From: Haloarcula salinisoli
GTDB lineage: Archaea > Halobacteriota > Halobacteria > Halobacteriales > Haloarculaceae
Direction: 5' to 3'
Assembly (NCBI RefSeq): GCF_019599405.1
Contig: NZ_RKLQ01000002.1
Location: forward strand, 882,052 to 946,051
Length of the DNA stretch: 64,000 nucleotides
Shown: in pieces, positions 62,454 through 64,000 of the stretch
Layout: every line of letters begins with the position of its first letter
How positions within the stretch are numbered: the first letter of the stretch is position 1
The notes under the pieces: generated by a model
What the model was told of the DNA's origin: nothing
What the model saw: the letters and a program-made list of their open reading frames with translations, nothing else
Databases searched by the model: none
Position numbers and translations under genes: made by a program

Positions 62454-63320
62454 CTACTCCCCACTCATCGCTTCACTCGCCATATTCCGCCCCTGCGCGT
62501 TCAGACTGACCTCCGTTCGCTCGCGGACTTTATCGACCGCGCCGACGTCCAGCAGCTTCTGGTAAATCTCCTCGACGTCGTCGGGCGTCGTTCCGACGAA
62601 GTCGGCCATCTCGAAGGGCGAAACCCCCGAATACAGCGCCATCAGCACCTGGCTCTCCATCTCGGAGAGTTCGTAGTCGTCCTCTCGCTCGTCGACGACG
62701 GCACCGAACAGCGCCTCCAGCGCGTCGGTGTGGTGGGCCATTCCGGAGAAGTGGGTCTCGACGCTGCGGTCCTCCTCGTCGGTGTGTTCGACCTCGACGA
62801 CCGTTCGCTGGTCGCCCAGCACGGTGCTCTCGCTGGTCTCGATGGTGCCAACGTCGTCGATATCGAAGACGGTCGACCCACCGCCCGGGAACTGCAGTCG
62901 GACCTCGTCGTCGTCCAGTCGGAACCGGGCCTTGCTCCACTCGGCGTCGTCCTGGATGACGCCGCCCACGACGGCGGGATGCCGGGCGAGGATGACCTCG
63001 CCCTGCAGGGTCGCCCGTCGGTACTCGAACTCGAAATCGGAGACGTTGCTCGCGTCCACCAGCAGGACGTTGTCGCCGACCGAGAGCACGGTCGCACCCG
63101 GAGGCACCTCCTCGGGCACGACGCTCTCGGGCTCGTCGGGCACGGAGATGTTCGAGTGGGGAATCGGCGTCTTGCCCTCGTTGGTCGCGAGGACGATTCG
63201 CTTGTTGGTGACGATGAGTCGGCAGGACTGCCATCTGGGGTCGGCGACCGGGTCGCCGCCGCGGACGACGTACTGGAAGTCGCCGGACGTGTCGAGTATC
63301 TTGTGTTCGTCACCACTCAT
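62454..63320 (-). CDS. cheF: CheF family protein, paralogue 2
   Basis: 288 residues from the ATG at 63320. It has the same block order as the other CheF gene: WQSCRLIVTNKRIVLATNEG, SVGDNVLLVDASNVSDFEFE, TLQGEVILARHPAVVGGVI, TVLGDQRTVVEVEHTDEEDR, then the winged-helix SEMESQVLMALYSGVSPFEM with VRERTEVSLNAQGR. Paralogue identity is moderate, so the duplication is old. In Halobacterium, two CheF-type proteins exist with different importance for taxis, so this copy may be the accessory one (inference). An AT-rich tract near 63350-63362 is a likely promoter. Confidence 0.85.
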   Translation of the reverse strand: MSGDEHKILDTSGDFQYVVRGGDPVADPRWQSCRLIVTNKRIVLATNEGKTPIPHSNISVPDEPESVVPEEVPPGATVLSVGDNVLLVDASNVSDFEFEYRRATLQGEVILARHPAVVGGVIQDDAEWSKARFRLDDDEVRLQFPGGGSTVFDIDDVGTIETSESTVLGDQRTVVEVEHTDEEDRSVETHFSGMAHHTDALEALFGAVVDEREDDYELSEMESQVLMALYSGVSPFEMADFVGTTPDDVEEIYQKLLDVGAVDKVRERTEVSLNAQGRNMASEAMSGE

Positions 63321-63370
63321 AGCCGCTGTCGTCACAGAGTTGTCGCCGACTCGTATATAACTTCCACCGC

Positions 63371-64000
63371 TCAGAGCGCCACCAGCAACCCGCCGACGAC
63401 GCCCAGGCCACCGAAGACCACACAGACGGTCCAGAACGGGACCCGGCGGACCAGTCTGACCAGGGCGTCGACGGTGAGATAGCCGACGACCGCGCTGACG
63501 GCCAGCGCGACCACCGCACTCAGCGGGTCGATGGCCGGCACACCGTCGTCGAGTAGTACCAAGGCGTTAGCTCCCATCGCCGCCGGAATCGACAGCAGGA
63601 AGGAGAGCCGCAGCGACGACTCCCCCTCGTGACCGCGCAACAGGAGCGCACTGACGGTCGTTCCGGAGCGGGAGACGCCCGGGAGGATGGCCACGCCCTG
63701 GAGGGCGCCGACGAAGACGGCGTCGAGCCAGTTCGGACTGTGGCGCTCGCCCAGCGACAGCGCGACGGCGAACCGCTGGAGCAGCCCCGTCAAAACGAGC
63801 AGGCCACCGACCAGCGCGAGGAACAGTCCGCCCTCCAGCCCGGAGACGGCGGCGTCGAGCAGGAGATACGCCGGCAATCCGGTCAGTCCCGTTGCGACCG
63901 TCGCTATCGCCAGAAAGGAGAGGTCAGCGGTCTCGTCGGCGAACGGGCGCCGGGTGAGCTCGCGGACCGAACCGAGAATGTCGGCCACGTCTGCCCGGTA
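63371..64000 (-). CDS. uppP: Undecaprenyl-diphosphatase family protein (UppP/BacA), N-terminus outside window
   Basis: The frame stays open to the right edge; the visible 209 residues lack the N-terminal part with the first active-site motif. The second BacA motif is visible in LQGVAILPGVSRSGTTVSAL, with the Arg and Ser of the phosphatase site, and about six helices follow or surround it. Intact members are about 270 residues, so roughly 60 are missing. It dephosphorylates polyprenyl diphosphate to recycle the lipid carrier used by glycan assembly, which fits the many glycosylation genes nearby. Confidence 0.87.
   Translation of the reverse strand, partial: YRADVADILGSVRELTRRPFADETADLSFLAIATVATGLTGLPAYLLLDAAVSGLEGGLFLALVGGLLVLTGLLQRFAVALSLGERHSPNWLDAVFVGALQGVAILPGVSRSGTTVSALLLRGHEGESSLRLSFLLSIPAAMGANALVLLDDGVPAIDPLSAVVALAVSAVVGYLTVDALVRLVRRVPFWTVCVVFGGLGVVGGLLVAL

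Overview
The window looks like the chromosome of a halophilic archaeon (class Halobacteria, probably Haloarculaceae; the family is inference). The DNA is mostly GC-rich, the proteins are strongly acidic, TATA boxes sit about 20-35 nt upstream of start codons, and many genes are haloarchaeal families (CheF, AglB/STT3-like, Orc1/Cdc6, MoxR/DUF58 cassette). AT-rich patches mark transferred DNA.

1-10.95 kb: a provirus with the gene order of betapleolipoviruses (HRPV-3/HGPV-1/SNJ2 group): VP3-like small membrane protein, a second small membrane protein, VP4-like spike, ORF6-like and ORF7-like membrane proteins, and a VP8-like P-loop ATPase. A nuclease-fold gene and an AT-rich DUF6414-like gene follow. 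An opposing operon holds four tiny genes and a large replication-type protein. The left part carries a membrane protein, a DUF7692-like protein and a truncated AlbA_2/Schlafen-type gene that leaves the window. An 11-bp motif, TGGGCATGGGC, occurs five times, always in the same orientation relative to the local genes. The element abuts the 3' end of a tRNA-Pro(CGG) gene.

11-16 kb: a hairpin-rich intergenic repeat, then a sugar-nucleotide operon (UDP-sulfoquinovose synthase homologue plus two SDR epimerases) and a convergent UDP-sugar 6-dehydrogenase. 16-20.5 kb: a DUF4129 / membrane protein / DUF58 / membrane protein operon joined with overlaps and facing a MoxR ATPase. 20.5-31 kb: two tandemly duplicated GT-C membrane glycosyltransferases, an FNT-family channel, a UbiA prenyltransferase, a 7TM-PAS histidine kinase, and an STT3/AglB-like protein without a WWDYG motif.

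31-49 kb: a surface-polysaccharide/glycosylation island (methyltransferase, GT2, two GT4, flippase, Wzy-like polymerase, polyprenyl-phosphate sugar transferase, two alkaline-phosphatase-superfamily proteins, epimerase). It is AT-rich in the middle and scarred by decayed insertion sequences of at least three families. 49-51.9 kb: a replication origin with an orc1/cdc6 gene flanked on both sides by origin recognition boxes.

51.9-64 kb: core metabolism. glmS and a glmU-type gene make UDP-amino sugar precursors. Two cheF paralogues lie 7 kb apart. acs (acetyl-CoA synthetase) is followed by a two-subunit sodium:solute symporter and a UspA protein, which suggests an acetate uptake and activation unit. 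A VapBC-type toxin-antitoxin pair and a partial uppP end the window. Together these genes link sugar-nucleotide supply, lipid carriers (UbiA, UppP), glycan assembly and export, and surface glycosylation.
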